This document shows, piece after piece, positions 1 to 20,419 of a stretch of DNA of 64,000 bases. The stretch lies in contig OX442318.1 in NCBI GenBank assembly GCA_949358305.1, positions 10,398,517 to 10,462,516 of the forward strand, given 5' to 3'. The translations under genes were made by a program, and so were the position numbers. Numbering within the stretch: position 1 is the first letter of the stretch; the number at the start of each line of letters is the position of its first letter. Under the pieces are notes generated by a model that saw nothing but the letters and a program-made list of their open reading frames with translations, ran no database searches and was not told the origin of the DNA. This stretch comes from Strigamia acuminata. Lineage: Eukaryota > Arthropoda > Chilopoda > Geophilomorpha > Linotaeniidae.

Positions 1-1230
1 AACGCCAAGCAAGGGAACTGCGCGCAGTCGAGTACGCTGATGCATTTCGACGTTCCCGCGCAGAAGAACGTGTGCGCGACGGGCCAGCAGCAGTCGGAGC
101 AGTTGTCTTCGTTCTCGTTCAGTTTGAGGCACGCCAATGCGAGCAACGGCGCGCAGAGTTCGCAGCAGGTTAATCAGATGCCGCACTTGGCGTATCCGCC
201 GACGAACATGTTCCACTACGCGCAGCCGGGCTCGGGGTTGGCGCAGGTGCAGAAACAGACTGCCAACACGTTTTCGCAGCAGCTCGCGCCGTGCGTGAAC
301 GTGCTGCCGGGACAGCAGCAGAGTTGCAATTCCGACGGAATGACGTTCAATCACCAGTTGGTGGCGTCGCAGTTTTCGAACCAGTTCAGCGTCACAAATA
401 ATAATAGTAATAATAATAGTAATAATAATAACAGTTTCGCCGATGTGTGTAAGTTGGGGGGCGAGAAGAGCAAGAAACAGGAGTCGGCGGGGTCGACGAA
501 GAGCAGCAAAACGACGAAACAAAACCAGAAGAAGAAACAGCAGCAGCAACAGCAACAACAGCATTACACTTCGGTGGAGGAAGTGAATCTGTCGAATTCG
601 ATCTTCGAGACCAACCGGAGCGTGACTCCGTATTTTGGGGTGCCGAACTTGTCGCCGCCGCGGAACGAAGCGCCCACCTACATCCCGAACCCGAACGGTC
701 TGTTCAATTCGCAGAGGACGCTGGGACCGAACGCGACGCCGCAGAACAAAGCCGGAGCGCCGGACATTGGCCCCTCGTATAATTCTCTGTTCCCGGCCCG
801 GTCGCAGACGGGGTTAAACTTGAATTTCCAAGCGCCGGGGTTCGGCATGAACCACGTTCACTCGGGCACCGGCGCGATGGCCAATCAGATGTCGACTCAC
901 GGCAACGTTACAAACTTTAATTTAAGTAACATCTTTCCCGACATAAACAGTTCGGGCGATAGTTTGAATATTTCGCCCATTAAGTTTCATCCGGGTAACT
1001 CTATTTTGTCGACGGAGACGCAGCATCATCATCAGCCCGGACCCGCGCTGTACAACCGGCCAGTTTTGCACAACGGCATGAGCATTAATAGTTTGTTGCA
1101 CAATCCACATCCTAGTTTTGATGCAGCGAGAACACAAATGCCAAATGGAATGCCACCTGCCTTCCACACACACACACCTTCATTTAGCAATGTTGTTCCT
1201 ACCTTGAATTTTGCCATGCATGAACACTAA
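1..1230 (+). CDS. C-terminal part of a Q/N-rich nuclear-type protein (possibly USF3-like), 5'-truncated
   Basis: An open frame runs from the first base of the window to a TAA at 1228-1230, so this is the last coding exon of a gene that starts outside. About 410 residues are visible. They are low-complexity: polyN near 400-435, polyQ near 538-562, a lysine-rich patch (KSKKQ, KKKQQQ), then a more ordered C-terminal third with repeated short motifs around LSNIFPDI, ISPIKF and VVPTLNF. There is no enzymatic or DNA-binding domain in the visible part. The C-terminal motif style recalls the bHLH protein USF3, but that is an impression from memory and not a firm assignment. A Q/N-rich transcriptional co-regulator is the safer description. 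A poly-purine/histidine stretch and a CA microsatellite (1167-1178) are inside the coding sequence. Confidence 0.75.
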   Translation, partial: NAKQGNCAQSSTLMHFDVPAQKNVCATGQQQSEQLSSFSFSLRHANASNGAQSSQQVNQMPHLAYPPTNMFHYAQPGSGLAQVQKQTANTFSQQLAPCVNVLPGQQQSCNSDGMTFNHQLVASQFSNQFSVTNNNSNNNSNNNNSFADVCKLGGEKSKKQESAGSTKSSKTTKQNQKKKQQQQQQQQHYTSVEEVNLSNSIFETNRSVTPYFGVPNLSPPRNEAPTYIPNPNGLFNSQRTLGPNATPQNKAGAPDIGPSYNSLFPARSQTGLNLNFQAPGFGMNHVHSGTGAMANQMSTHGNVTNFNLSNIFPDINSSGDSLNISPIKFHPGNSILSTETQHHHQPGPALYNRPVLHNGMSINSLLHNPHPSFDAARTQMPNGMPPAFHTHTPSFSNVVPTLNFAMHEH

Positions 1231-1354
1231 CACTTTTCCACTTGGGGACGTTTCATCAGTGTTTTGAGTAACTGTTTTTACGCTTTTTGTTAGTTTTACT
1301 CCCGAAACATCCGTCCCTTTATCGGTGATGGAGGTATTTCTCTTGGGTTTTGTA

Positions 1355-1652
1355 TACCGTACTGCCTTGAATAAGGGCCCGGGCGTTTATTTTTTTTTTC
1401 GACTCGCCAGCCAGGCGCTTATTCAAAACCAGGCGATTATTCAAGCCAGGCCTCTATCCAAAAAAAAAGTTGAAAATAAATTTTGTTGAACAAATTTTTA
1501 TTTTTATTAATGTTTTATTAACGTTTTTCATATGTTTTTAACATATTTTCCGGTTAACCCGGCGTTTATTCGGGGCCGGCGCTTATTGGTTTTTCGGCTG
1601 GCGGTTGGCCGGCGCTTAATTACGCCAGGCCCTTATTCAAGGCAGTACGGTA
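1355..1652. mobile_element. MITE-like element with perfect 25-bp terminal inverted repeats
   Basis: Bases 1355-1379 (start TACCGTACTGCC) are repeated exactly in inverse orientation at 1628-1652. The roughly 298-bp interior has no long open frame and contains several copies of a GGCGCTTATT-like motif in both orientations, plus a T8 tract. This is the structure of a non-autonomous DNA transposon. It lies in the 3' flank or 3' UTR of the Q/N-rich gene. The superfamily is not identified; a clear target duplication was not seen. Confidence 0.7.
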
Positions 1653-1653
1653 A

Positions 1654-1881
1654 GCGCGGTTCACACTTGCGATTACGTTGCGGTTTCGCAGGGCTGGACT
1701 GTGTACAAATTTAGTACCGGGAAATCTGGATGGGTCGGACCGCAGGGACAGGCTCCACGGGCCGTTGGGAAATTCCGGGTAGCCCGCCGGGCCAGTCCAG
1801 CACTGCGGCTTTGTCACTTCTTCGTGGCGGATTTTGGAAGTAGGATTTATTTCTATTTTTCCGCGCAAGTGTGAACTACGC
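1654..1881. mobile_element. Second MITE-like element, imperfect ~18-bp inverted ends
   Basis: Abuts the previous element almost directly. The left end around GGTTCACACTTGCG (1658-1671) is matched in inverse by CGCAAGTGTGAAC (1863-1875). The GC-richer interior has no coding capacity. A non-autonomous DNA transposon is the simplest reading; the family is unknown. Confidence 0.55.
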
Positions 1882-2433
1882 TGTGTTTGAGTTGACCAAA
1901 AAATGTTGCACGATTTGTTACAACAGAATTGAATCATGGAAAGAAGAAATTTGAATTAAATAGTGCCAAGAATAAATATTACTACCTCCGCAGCATGTCC
2001 CCATCATGTCATAATCATTATGTATATGTATTCATTATTGGGTTTATTAGGTAGTAATATTTGACTTATGTTATGGCTATATAAACAAGGTGATACTTAG
2101 TGCCTTTATGAATTGTTTTGTTCATTATTGGAAGTAATCTGTATATTTGTGCAAAGACGAAATTTTTTTAAAACAAGGCAAGTCAATTAAAAGTATGTGT
2201 ATTGTTTTTGTTTTTTTTTACTTTTTTCTTACCAGGGTTAGATTTGTTGCAAACAATCCTTATTTGCTTTGCCTCCACAAGTGCTCGAGTTCCGTGAAAT
2301 ATTTTGGGTATTCGGGGAATAACCAGCTGGAACTGGACCGATCAGAGCCGCATTTATTTTAAACTTGTATTTCAAACGCTTTTCCACTGAAGATGATTGG
2401 TAACGGTCGAAAGGCTTTTGGTAAACAGCAGTA

Positions 2434-2663
2434 ACTCCTCAACTTACGAACACCCGAGATCTGACGCTAGACTGAACGTAAAACCCACGCTCTTAATGTT
2501 GTTAAATGTTGTTTAATATGAAGTTATAATTTAAAAATAAGATCAAAAATGTTTTCTTTAATTATGGTGAACAATCTTTCCACATTGTACAACCTTTGCT
2601 GGACTTAGGAATAATTTGACTTACGAAGTTGTCGGAACTGTACTTGTTCGTACGTTGAGGAGA
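2434..2663. mobile_element. Third MITE-like element with ends CTCCTCAAC(T/G)TACGAACA
   Basis: The left end (about 2436-2452) and the inverse right end (about 2645-2661) match over 17 bp with one difference. The interior is about 190 bp and non-coding. With the two elements upstream this makes a run of three unrelated inverted-repeat elements within 1.3 kb of 3' flank. Confidence 0.6.
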
Positions 2664-3231
2664 TGGGCCGTTAGGCAGTGGGGCTCTGGGTGGATAGGCT
2701 CGAGCGTTAAGTTGTTTTTTTGAGGAGTTTAGCACTAGTGGAGGTGTAGAATAAGTAATTTGGTCATTTTTGTAAAGATGAGGTTTTGTTCTTCGTTTTT
2801 AAATTGTGTATATTGTGGATTTTTTAAATTGATAAAGTATATATCAAGTTATTGTGTATTTGATTGCATCCAAAAGTTGTGACATTTTAAGTGTTGGTAA
2901 GTTACTAAATTATGTTTTTAATTATTTCTTCGAAAAAAAAAATTTATTGAATTGAACAAACTTTTTTTTTAAAAAAAATCGTGTGATTTTAATTTTTTTT
3001 TTAAATTGTATAAAATAAATAATTGTAATCTGTTTTCCAGTTGTTACAATAACACATGAATTGAGAAAAAAGTGATTTATTTTATTCAACAAGAAAACAT
3101 ACGATGTTTTTAAATTTAACAAACTATTTATTTTCATGAAACAAAGTACAAAATTCTTGTTCTCCTTGAACCGGAACCTGTATTGTGAGTATTATGATTT
3201 TACAAAATTCTGATGACATTTTTTTGTTTGC
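2664..3231. other. AT-rich intergenic stretch, no gene seen
   Basis: Between the last MITE and the 3' end of the minus-strand ABHD10 gene the sequence is strongly A/T-rich with homopolymer runs. I see no coding or RNA gene in it. Confidence 0.6.
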
Positions 3232-5196
3232 CTAAACCGGTGCTAGCGTTAATAGCGACGAAACTGCTTGGATAAGGACGTCGATATCTCTCGGCTCCGA
3301 CATCCTGTGTTCTCCGGATTTGAGCAGAATCAACTCTGCATCTTTACTCGCAAGTTGATTCATTATTTGAATAGAAGTTTGATACGGCACCACTACATCC
3401 TCCATTCCATGAATCAATCTTACCCCGCAATGAATTGATATCGGGTAATTTAAGTCGATGGCATGTTTTTCGCTGTCTTCGAGTAAACTTTTACTTAACG
3501 ACAAATCTTCCCCGTATGGACCACTCAATACTTTACTCCCATCTGGTTGTCTGTCTAGAACCTAAAAAGTAAATTTTTTATTACAAATTCTCCACAATTT
3601 ATGTCAAATTTTCAAATTTGTGCTCGCCAACACTTTAGATCATAAATTTGAGGTGACATAAGTTAAAATCTCAGGGTCATCAGTAATATCTGGTTTGTTT
3701 TTCCCACGAGGCCTTACTGAGACAGAAAGTGACAGATAAGATAAATTTGCACTTTAATATTCTAATTTCTATTCTCAGAATGTTCCAAATGACGAGCAGA
3801 TAACGCTATCCCACATTCCCGGGCTCGTGGAAATACATCTGTCTTACGAAACATCAGATCAGATTATATACTCCGATGTGGGCGATGAAAAATCAGTCTA
3901 TGGTCATAAAAATCATCCCAGTCCAGCTTGAAGCTCACCTGCAGAATGAGCATTTTTGGTTGTATCCACCAGGTAGTGCAAAAACCTACCGATATGTTGT
4001 GACAAACTCACATCCTGCTGGACTGGGACGATTTTTATGAACACGACTGCACACATAAATGCAACAGATTCATGATTTTTAGAATAATAATGGGTAATGG
4101 TATATACTTCCAGATCTCGCTCATCTCGTAATCTCGGTCTCGGAGATCTCAATTTTTTTACCCTAAAAAATGTCGGTTTCTTTCAAAAGCTCGCCTGACA
4201 GCGCATCTCGTCTCGGGACCTTCTGATCTCGTCTCGGAAAACTGAAACTTGAAAACGGCCGAGATGCTGGAAGTATAGTAATGGTACCATTCATTATACG
4301 TACGCTTGTATTCAATTCATGAATTTTCGGGTTATTTTTGGTTCGGGTCAGTTCGCATCCCATTCTGCACAGACAATTTTCTAATTCCAGTTGTTATTTA
4401 GCAGTATTAAGCCTATTATGCGCAGAATGGGCTGCGCAGTACGAATTTAGCATCAAGATACCGGGCGACAAATGTTTGGTCAGTTTTAAAAGCACGAAAA
4501 GCGCCATTTTTAACACAAATTGTAATTTTTAACACGAAAAGTGCTGTTTTAAAAAAAAACTTTTATTTCCGTGTGCAAAAAATAGAATTTAGTGTTTGAA
4601 TTTGGCATCGAGATTGGCAATATTTACCTTTTTGTCTATTTCATTGATAAAGTTGATTGCGGGACAAATGCCAACCAATCCACGAACTTTTTCGGGCCTC
4701 TCCATCGCAATCAGACAACCGAGCCAACCTCCCATGCTGGATCCCACAATCACCTTCGTTTTAAACACAAAAATCAACGATTAAAAACTACAAAGATAAA
4801 AAAATAAAACCAAATTTAAAAATCCCACACCTGTGGACCATGGGTCAAACCATCTAAAACACCAATTGCGTCCTCCTTCCACACACTCAAAGTTTGTTGC
4901 GAAAATTCGCCGGATGATGCCCCGCAACCCTCGTAGTCGAACCTGACATAAGGATGACCATTGACCGCACAAAATCCTTCCAACGCAGTTGCTTTAATGC
5001 CGTCCATCGTGGAATTGTATCCGGACAAAAAAACCACACCGGGAGACCTTCTTCCGACCACATTTCTATAAGCAACCATCCGTTTCTCCCCAATTCGCAG
5101 TAATTTCGGCGAAACTGACATGCTAAAGCACCGAAAAATGCAAACACTGCGCGCACGCAAAGCTACTTGAATACGCACATGCGCTGGGAAAAGCAT
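3232..5196 (-). CDS. ABHD10: ABHD10-type alpha/beta hydrolase (acyl-protein thioesterase), 3 exons, 273 aa
   Basis: Exons on the minus strand: 5196-4831, 4753-4628, 3561-3232; phases close exactly (822 nt with stop). ABHD10 is a mitochondrial serine hydrolase described as an S-depalmitoylase/thioesterase and acyl-glucuronide esterase. Seen: oxyanion-side motif SPGVVFLSGYNSTMDG, then RFDYEGCGASSGE, the nucleophile elbow GSSMGGW (S128), the acid region LIHGMEDVVVP (D219) and the catalytic histidine region SGEHRMSE (H249). The N-terminus before SPKLLRIGEKR is short, basic and hydrophobic, as expected for a mitochondrial presequence. The start is the first ATG (5196). Length is close to the human protein after presequence removal. 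Intron 2 (3562-4627) carries at least two MITE-like elements. The gene is head-to-head with HMBS, with 488 bp between start codons. Confidence 0.9.
3894..4049. mobile_element. Short MITE in ABHD10 intron 2
   Basis: The left end CAGTC..GGTCATAAAAATC (from 3894) pairs with an inverse right end that finishes GATTTTTATGAACACGACTG at 4049; about 30 bp match, including CCCAGTCCAGC. The interior is about 100 bp. The terminal CAGTCGTG...TCATAA resembles the end of the Tc1-like fragment at 38783, so the two may share a family. Confidence 0.6.
4103..4276. mobile_element. Second MITE in ABHD10 intron 2
   Basis: TATACTTCCAGATCTCG near 4103 is matched in inverse by CGAGATGCTGGAAGTATA near 4258-4275. The interior contains repeated (G/C)TCTCG motifs. 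No coding sequence. A non-autonomous DNA element of unknown superfamily. Confidence 0.5.
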
Positions 5197-5306
5197 CACA
5201 CGTGGAGTCGGGCAGGCGTTATCATGCCGCTATCTATTTTAAAAATTAAGTTCCCGTATGTAGTTATTTTTGGAATGTGAAAATGAAACGATTTATCGGA
5301 TTTAAA

Positions 5307-5450
5307 CGGATGTCCATTTTCCACACAAAACTCTTCCAAAGCCAAAGCTTGACTCGTTTCCATGTTTGACAAATATCCGGGTACGTAAATCACTCCCGGA
5401 GACTTATTACCGCGTATGTTTTTATACGCAACCACTCTTATGTCACCAAT
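5307..5450 (-). pseudogene. Partial relic copy of the ABHD10 first exon
   Basis: On the minus strand, just upstream of the intact ABHD10 start, about 48 codons read IGDIRVVAYKN...KSPGVIYVPGYLSN...ALALEEFCVENGHP. This aligns residue for residue with the first exon of the intact copy (IGEKRMVAYRN...SPGVVFLSGYNST...ALEGFCAVNGHP) but at diverged, not recent, identity. A TAA precedes the segment in frame and homology stops after GHP; no nucleophile, acid or histidine exons follow. It is either the remnant of a tandem duplicate or a recruited alternative exon. No splice partner that restores the RFDY block was found, so relic is preferred. Confidence 0.7.
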
Positions 5451-5684
5451 TTATTTATTTATTTCGAAGCAATTTATGCGAACCACTGTCAAATCAAACT
5501 TCAAATCACGGACTGTGATTCAAATTCTATTGTGGCGGTGCCAAGCGGGATTTAGCGAGTTACTCCGACGAGTGGTGCGGGGCAGGTGTTACCCGGATGC
5601 GGCCAAGCGGTGCAAAGAGGCCAATCGGTTGCCACGTGCAATGTGCGGGTTTACGTAGTCGCGGCCGGGTATTTGGCAATTCCG

Positions 5685-7964
<2,280 letters not shown>

Positions 7965-8257
7965 TGTACAATAAAAAAAATAAGAGATATATATTGTAAT
8001 AAAATTGTATTAATAAAATCACATGACAGTTTGCTAGCAAAAACGCAAGAAACTTCATTTTCCATACGACTTATGAACAGTAGTGTTCAAAACAAACATC
8101 TGCATTCCTTCACAACTGAACTGGAAAACGATCTCCAATAGACGGCACTTATGTATAGGTCTGTACCTAGACTAGCGAGCATTTTCCTTAGTTAGCGATT
8201 AGCGAATACCACGTGTTGGCAAGTACTACAAGAAAAGCGTTAAATTGACACTTTATC

Positions 8258-10566
8258 ATGGGTCCACCGGGTAATTAATACATAAAACAACGATAATACG
8301 ACATATTACAACTATTTTTAATGTTTTGATAGAATTTAGAGGCAGGGGAGGCGGTCGCGGCGGGTTTGGCGGCCGTGGAGGTGGTCGTGGCGGCGGAGGT
8401 CGAGGTGGATTCGGCGGTCGCGGCGGAGGTAGAGGTGGCGGGGGCGGTAGAGGAGGAGGCGGATTCGGCGGCAGAGGTGGCGGTGGAGGTCGTGGCGGTG
8501 GGGGAGGCAGGGGCGGAGGAAGAGGTTTGTTTGTTTGTAATTTTTTTTTTATTGATTATTGATAATTAATTCGTGATTTATTTCAGGTGGGATGCGCGGT
8601 GGGAGAAAAACGATTGTCGAGCCGCATCGTCACGAAGGGGTTTTCATTGCGAAAGGAAAAGAAGACGTGTTGGTTACTAGGAATTTAGTGCCCGGTGAAG
8701 CTGTTTACGGCGAGAAGAAAGTTATGGTGGAGGTAAATTGGAGGAATTAAATCATCGGAAAAAGCGAAATAATTGACAAAATTACAAAAAAAAAATCATA
8801 AAAATGGAAACAAAATTCGTAAAAGTACAAAATGTTGATATAAATTAATGAAAATAGTAAAATACAAAGAAGTCGAAATATTTCGTACAAATTCTGATTA
8901 TTTTGTTGAAATTGTCGGAGGTTTTTACGAATTTCTATCGAGATTTCTTGTATTTTTACGAATTTCTATCGAGATTTCTTGTATTTTAACGAATTTCTAT
9001 CGAGATTTCTTGTATTTTAACGAATTTCTATCGAGATTTATTGTATTTTTACGGATTTCTATAGAGATTTCTTGTATTTTTATGAATTTCTATCGAGATT
9101 TCTTGTATTTTAACGAATTTCTATCGAGATTTATTGTATTTTTACGGATTTCTATAGAGATTTCTTGTATTTTTACGAATTTCTATCGAGATTTCTTGTA
9201 TTTTAACGAATTTCTATCGAGATTTATTGTATTTTTACGGATTTCTATCGAGATTTCTTGTATTTTTACGAATTTCTATCGAGATTTCTTGCATTTTTAC
9301 GAATTTTTATCGAGATTTCTTGTATTTTTACGAATTTACATCGAGATTTCTTGTATTTTTACGAATTTACATCGAGATTTCTTGTATTTTTACGAATTTC
9401 TATCGAGATTTCGTCTATTTTTACGAATTTCTATCGAGATTTCGTCAATTTTTATCGGCTTTTTTTGTATTTTTGTTTTTTTCTCGATTTATTTAGTATT
9501 TTTATCGATTTTTATTGTAGGATGAAAATGGAAAAGTTGAATACCGTGTATGGAATCCATTCAGATCGAAATTAGCCGCCGCGATCATCGGCGGTGTAGA
9601 TGCGATTCACATGCCGCCCGGCTGCCGTGTTTTATACCTCGGAGCCGCTTCCGGCACCACCGTATCCCACGTATCAGACGTAGTAGGACCTGTACGTCTC
9701 AAATTCCCCCCCAAAAAAATCAAATCAAATTTCTAAACCCCAAAAAATCTTATTTTTATTTTCACAGGAAGGTCTAGTGTTCGCCGTTGAATTTTCGCAT
9801 CGTTCCGGTCGCGACTTGATCAACGTCGCCAAAAAAAGAACGAACGTCATTCCAATCATAGAAGATGCTCGACACCCGCACAAATACCGAATGCTCGTCG
9901 GTATGGTCGACACGATTTTCGCCGACGTCGCGCAGCCCGATCAGGCGCGTATTGTCGCTTTAAACGCTCATAATTTCTTAAAAAACGGCGGCCATTTTGT
10001 CATTTCAATCAAGGTTCGTATTTTCTCTATCCTATTTAATTTATCGTAGTAATTTTAACGTTTTTAATGTTTGTTTTAAGGCGAGTTGTATCGACTCGAC
10101 TGCGCAACCAGAGGCTGTGTTTGCACGCGAGGTGGCGAAATTAAAGGACGAAAAAATGAAACCACAAGAACAGATTTCATTAGAGCCTTTTGAAAGAGAT
10201 CACGCAGTTGTTGTCGGTGTTTATAGGTAATTTAATTTTTTTTTTTCTGTGGCGATTAAAACCTCATTTGTTTCGCTCATGCGCAGTGATTGGCTTCATG
10301 ATTATAATCATTTTTATTTTTTGTGAGGTTTGAAGTTATGAATTAATGATTGTAATCAATCGTACGTGTGTCAATAACCATTTTATCGTTTAATGTAAAG
10401 TTGATTTCGCTTAAATTTTTTATTTTTTTTATGAAATACGTTAAAATGAGTTTGAAAATTAATTTGTTTTATTAATTACATTTATAATTTTTTAATTTTA
10501 TTTTTTTATAATATTTAATTCATTTTATTTTTGTTTTTATTTCATTCCAGGCCGCCGCAGAAATAA
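8258..10566 (+). CDS. FBL: Fibrillarin, rRNA 2'-O-methyltransferase, 7 exons, 309 aa
   Basis: Catalytic subunit of box C/D snoRNPs in the nucleolus; methylates rRNA ribose and also glutamine in H2A. Exons: 8258-8270 (13 nt: MGPPG), 8333-8524, 8587-8732, 9521-9691, 9768-10013, 10081-10226, 10551-10566. Residues about 5-75 are an almost pure glycine/arginine GAR domain; then the EPHRHEGVF start of the methyltransferase fold, the SAM site [17 protein letters not shown], the [11 protein letters not shown] block, EDARHP and [12 protein letters not shown], and the C-terminal [13 protein letters not shown]. Phases close at 930 nt. The last coding exon is only 16 nt. Intron 3 is a 31-bp minisatellite. 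Compact promoter region between the HMBS stop and this ATG (293 bp). Confidence 0.97.
8918..9450. repeat. 31-bp minisatellite, fibrillarin intron 3
   Basis: About 17 near-identical head-to-tail copies of a 31-bp unit containing TTTCTATCGAGATTTCTTGT and TTTTACGAA. Because 31 is not a multiple of 3, all three frames stay open in turn and spurious reading frames run through it. Not coding: it lies between a clean GT donor (8733) and AG acceptor (9520). Confidence 0.97.
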
Positions 10567-13500
10567 TGTAGTTGATTTTTCAACCAAAAACCGACGAAGT
10601 TGTAAACGCCATTTTTAATCATGGCCGTTTGAATCGCCTTGAATCGGCCGGTATTCTTTCACCGCCGAAATTCGTATTTTTTTATATACTTTCAAATTTT
10701 TTCAGCGATAATCAAATTTCTTCCCAGAAATAAATATGTACACACCACATATGAACATTTTCATCGAATAAAAACCAAACAATATTTCCGTTTCAAAAAT
10801 AAAAATAATCCACAAGAGATTCAAATCGATCATTTCGCGCGCCATTTTTGTTTTTGTCCAGTTCGCATTTGTTCTCTTTAAATAACTAGATAAAACTGAC
10901 CGCCAAATTACAAGATCAAACCCAAATTAACCAACATACGATTTCGACTAATGCAGGTAAGCAAACACGCATTTCTACTCGCTTTTCGATACGTGGCGCG
11001 GCATTAAGTTAGCAACACGTGAATAGGCTTGCGGTGAATGGCCTCCCGAGAAAAAGCCATGTGCTTCCCACCGACTCAAAACAACATTTTTATTACCCAT
11101 ACAAACACTCGTATCCGTCCCATAACATTTTATTACTCATTCGTCGTCGCTTTTAACGTTTTAGCACGTTTAGCGCCATTTTATTCGCATTACACGTGTA
11201 TTTTGAGATTAGGCCTAATGAAAAAATAATTCATTTCAAAAAAATTAAATAAAATTATCGTTTAATTATCCTTTTGAAATCGTTTTGTGTCGCTGGAAAG
11301 TTAATTTTTTTAATTTTTATTGCGATGGAGACAGAAAACGGTTAATGAATGACGGCGTGCGAGTCGGTGACTTGATGCATGGCCGCCATCTTTGTGGTTT
11401 ACGAGTCGCCACGCGACGACGCTTTTCAGTCTTTTATGAATTAGATTTGGCGCACCGTCCACCAAAACATGGCGAACACGTCATCCGACCGCCGAAACGA
11501 ACCGATCCGCTCAGATTTTTCACAAAAAACGTTGACTTCGATTCAAAACAATCGAAACATCTCGCACAAAGACGTCAAAATAACCTGGAATCACATTCCA
11601 GTCCACTTCTGAACGTTTGAAACCAACCGCAAGAGATCTAGAAATAGCACAAACGCATGCGCAGAGATGTCATCGCCCCATTTCCCATCATCTTTTCCTC
11701 TTTTCCTCCTCCCGATTGCTGAATCAGTGTTCTAAATATAAACATCCACTCTAAAAATAATATCACATGTCTGATGACCCGATCACGAGCGTAAAAAGAA
11801 AGGATCCACGAATACGAACTTATGGTTTTTCCCGCAGCGCTCACCAGATGGCACATTTTCCCTTTCCCCAAGTATTATTGTGAGGGCTGTTTGGTTGCAT
11901 TTGCCTTACTTTTACTATTAATCGCTGCTCCGAGACAATCCTCATCGGTTTGAATAGATTTCCGACGGGATGAGTCGTGTCGGATGAATTAGTGGTTCGA
12001 GCGAAGTCGGTGACGATGTATTTGGCTGGTTCCTTTCGTCATTGCTTCCGATCAGCTGCGATGTAAACAAACCAACGTGACTGCAGCAGCCATTAACGAC
12101 GCCACATCAGTTGCGTTTATAAAAACGCATTTAAAACCCCGTTGGATTCTAATTGTTTTCGGCGATTTTTAATCAGGGTAAAATGATTAGTGTTTTTCCG
12201 ATTTTTTTACACACTTTTTTCGCCGCGATCTCGTCGCTTTTTGCAAAAAAAACGACCGTTAAATTTGAAAAATTTCGAATTTTCTGGTTAGGCCTAATGC
12301 CCATAGGAAACACATTGGTTTTTGGATTTTTTTGAAAAGTCGCGTCGTTTTGCAGCCGATTTAACGCGATTTTCGACGATTTTAATTGGTTTTGTTTATT
12401 TTCAGCATGTTTTTCGATCTTGTGATGTATCCGAGCGTGTTTGTGGTCTTTTTGAGACCGTTTTTTGACAGAATCTTTTTATTTCTATATTGTAAGTATC
12501 AGAAAATAATTCAAAAATAAAAATAATAAATAAAAAATTCGAATTTTATTTTTATTTTTTTAATTTATTTTTTTTTAATTTTTTTTTTTTTTAATTTGCA
12601 CGAAAGGATGCTAGATTTGTTGAAGTACTTTGACGGAAGATAGAAGCGAAAAAAGCGATTTATTTATTTAAAATAAAAAAAAAGAAGAAAAATCGAAAAA
12701 AAGGCGAAAAATCTAAACATCACGCTGGAAAATTTCATCAATCAACTTGCTGCAACCATCCCTCTACAAAGTAGGAGTCGCTCTCATGGTCCTGGTAATA
12801 CACATCACATTTTTTAACACATAAAAACACCCCCACATGCGAAATTTCCTGTGTCTCCATTGTATTTATTTTTAAATTTCCATCGTCTATTTCGGTTTGG
12901 TGTAGGTGGAGCGCAGGAAATCGTAAATAGGTCGCGAGTTTTCCCTCGAAATACCAAAATTTCACCAAATACCCATCCAACCGGCCCTTCCACGCCCAAA
13001 AAGCGGCAAAAAACCCAAATTTCCACCCATTTTTGACACATTTTCCCCGTCCAAAGCTTGAATTAAGGCGCAAATTCTTCAACCGTTAGCCGGCGCCATT
13101 TTGGTGCCCGAAAAGCCGGCCCGTGATTGGCTAACAACTCCGAGCCATGTTTTGCGAATCTTATTAAGTTATGCCGCGCGCGATTGGTCGGCGGACGAGA
13201 GGCGGTGATGTAATGAGTTATCCGGACCAATGACGAATGTCGTCTCAAAACGGTTCTTCCCAAATGATTATCAATGAGAGATTACGTATTCAATTAGGGT
13301 AACCCCACCCCTGGCTAAAAAGTAAAAATTTTCGTTCGCAGTAAAGGGGATTTTAACTGCGGGAGATTGTGATCACGTGAATTTGTATATTTCACCTGCG
13401 ACGTGGGTCCGCGAGTGATTTTTAAACGCAGTTTTGTGGTTTCTTCACCGCCGCCGTTCCGCTTTATCCGAACAGTTACAGCGCTGTGGCCGCCATCAAC

Positions 13501-13786
13501 AAAAATGGAGAACGGGCAGCGAGACGACTAGGAAAGACGTTTGAAATCGCGTTTTCGTGGCATTTTCGTGCGTTTTTCGACTCGTTCTGCACGTTTGGAG
13601 CGTCGACGGTTGTTTTTGTCGCTTTTGGAAATCGGCTGAGCGGTTGGATCGCGGAAAATGGATGGAAAAGTGGGCGGAAAGTGCTCGCGTGGTTACCGAA
13701 GTTTTATCTGGAGGAGGAGGAAATGTCTGTAGATTTGAACGGTTTTCTGGGTTAATTTGCGGGCGATTATTTGGATTTTTGATTTG
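10567..13786. other. Intergenic region between FBL and DYRK1A, possible 5' UTR exons
   Basis: I find no convincing protein gene here. Segment 12406-12491 has exon-like edges (TTTTCAG before, GTAAGT after) and begins with an ATG that opens a short hydrophobic frame; it may be a non-coding 5' exon of DYRK1A or part of a micropeptide. From about 13060 to 13790 GC content rises, with inverted CCAAT-type motifs (13122, 13184, 13228) and the sequence looks like a promoter and leader. An open frame on the minus strand at 12738-13082 has no ATG and no recognisable family. Confidence 0.45.
12406..12491 (+). other. Candidate 5' exon upstream of DYRK1A
   Basis: An acceptor-like TTATTTTCAG ends at 12405 and a consensus donor GTAAGT follows 12491. 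An ATG at 12407 opens 28 codons rich in F, V and L, ending in phase 1. Joining it to the second DYRK1A exon would create a stop at once, so if used it would act as a leader with a short upstream frame. No transcript evidence. Confidence 0.25.

Positions 13787-20419
<6,633 letters not shown>

Noticed and set aside
8848-9575. Long plus-strand open frames rich in [15 protein letters not shown]-type repeats
   Set aside because: They are the three frames of the 31-bp minisatellite in fibrillarin intron 3, bounded by good splice sites.
12738-13082. 114-codon minus-strand open frame between FBL and DYRK1A
   Set aside because: No ATG near the start, no recognised motif and no splice context; likely chance.
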